From JBBQZP01 sp038207585 (GTDB lineage Bacteria; Pseudomonadota; Alphaproteobacteria; Rhodobacterales; Rhodobacteraceae), in contig JBBQZP010000010.1 in assembly GCA_038207585.1 (NCBI GenBank), positions 40,506-104,505 of the forward strand: 64,000 nt of DNA, written 5' to 3'. Shown here piece after piece: positions 63,943-64,000 of the stretch. The position numbers were made by a program, and so were the translations under genes. The notes beneath the pieces were generated by a model, which was not told where the DNA came from, ran no database searches, and saw nothing but the letters and a program-made list of their open reading frames with translations. Each line of letters begins with the position of its first letter. Within the stretch, counting starts at the first letter, position 1.

Positions 63943-64000
63943 GACCACTTCCGATTTCCCGTTTGAAAGTATCCTCGGGGGTGGGGTCCGGGGAGGGGGC

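Overview
The window is a contiguous 64-kb piece of an alphaproteobacterial chromosome, most likely from the Rhodobacterales (Rhodobacter/Roseobacter type). The evidence is its high GC content, dense gene packing with many ATGA/TGATG/GTGA stop-start overlaps, an IscR-type regulator with one cysteine, the aglEFGAK gene order, a GTTC-N7-GTTC SOS box in front of recA, and a CckA kinase with a full CtrA-type box upstream. Nearly everything is chromosomal housekeeping or metabolism. I see no prophage, insertion sequence, CRISPR array or plasmid backbone.

Region by region. 1-2.1 kb (+): the end of an alpha/beta hydrolase, a polyphosphate kinase 2 and a TetR regulator. 2.1-7.9 kb (-): a MocR regulator, a small unknown protein, a spermidine/putrescine-type ABC transporter (two permeases and an ATPase, no binding protein) and a translationally coupled capsule-synthesis-like protein. 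A DUF1127 gene is divergent from mocR across a motif-rich gap. 8.2-10.8 kb (-): rplM-rpsI, an SseB-like protein and an Fe-S type uracil-DNA glycosylase. 10.9-15.4 kb (+): a divergent NhaA homologue, then KpsT, a KpsE-like protein and KdsA (capsule export and KDO synthesis). 15.4-15.9 kb: tRNA-Arg(CCG) and a frameshifted RTX/serralysin remnant. 15.9-23.9 kb (-): the iscR-iscS-sufB-C-D-S operon with three extra membrane-protein genes. 24.1-26.9 kb (+): a hydrolase, a small protein, an HD hydrolase and icd. 26.9-28.8 kb: a secreted glycine-rich protein encoded by tandem repeats, an AT-rich gap and an SMR exporter. 28.9-35.7 kb: typA, DUF1330, alaS, recA and a sulfotransferase-like gene. 35.7-42.6 kb: cckA, an RsmB-type methyltransferase, guaB, a class I glutamine amidotransferase, a PhyH-type dioxygenase and a tiny Lys-rich protein. 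42.7-52.7 kb: alpha-glucoside uptake and breakdown (aglK, A, G, F, E on -; aglR, GH1 glycosidase and glk on +). 52.8-58.7 kb (-): a form-II carbon-monoxide-dehydrogenase-like set (coxM, L, S, G) and an MttB-family methyltransferase. 58.8-63.9 kb (-): pgm, glgX and glgA.

How the genes work together. AglEFGK would import alpha-glucosides, AglA and the GH1 enzyme would release glucose, and Glk would phosphorylate it. Pgm, GlgA and GlgX route glucose phosphate into and out of glycogen. KpsT, KpsE, KdsA and possibly the Capsule_synth-like protein belong to an ABC-dependent, KDO-linked capsule pathway whose permease (KpsM) is not in the window. The suf operon builds Fe-S clusters used, for example, by CoxS and the Fe-S type uracil-DNA glycosylase.

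The less ordinary signals are: the CtrA box at cckA; an NhaA homologue with one of the two dyad aspartates replaced; the decayed RTX gene next to a tRNA; the repeat array between mocR and the DUF1127 gene; paired inverted repeats upstream of the glycine-rich secreted protein; and the form-II cox plus MttB neighbourhood. I did not find a convincing entirely new multi-gene system. Family assignments come from reading motifs by eye; no database search was possible.
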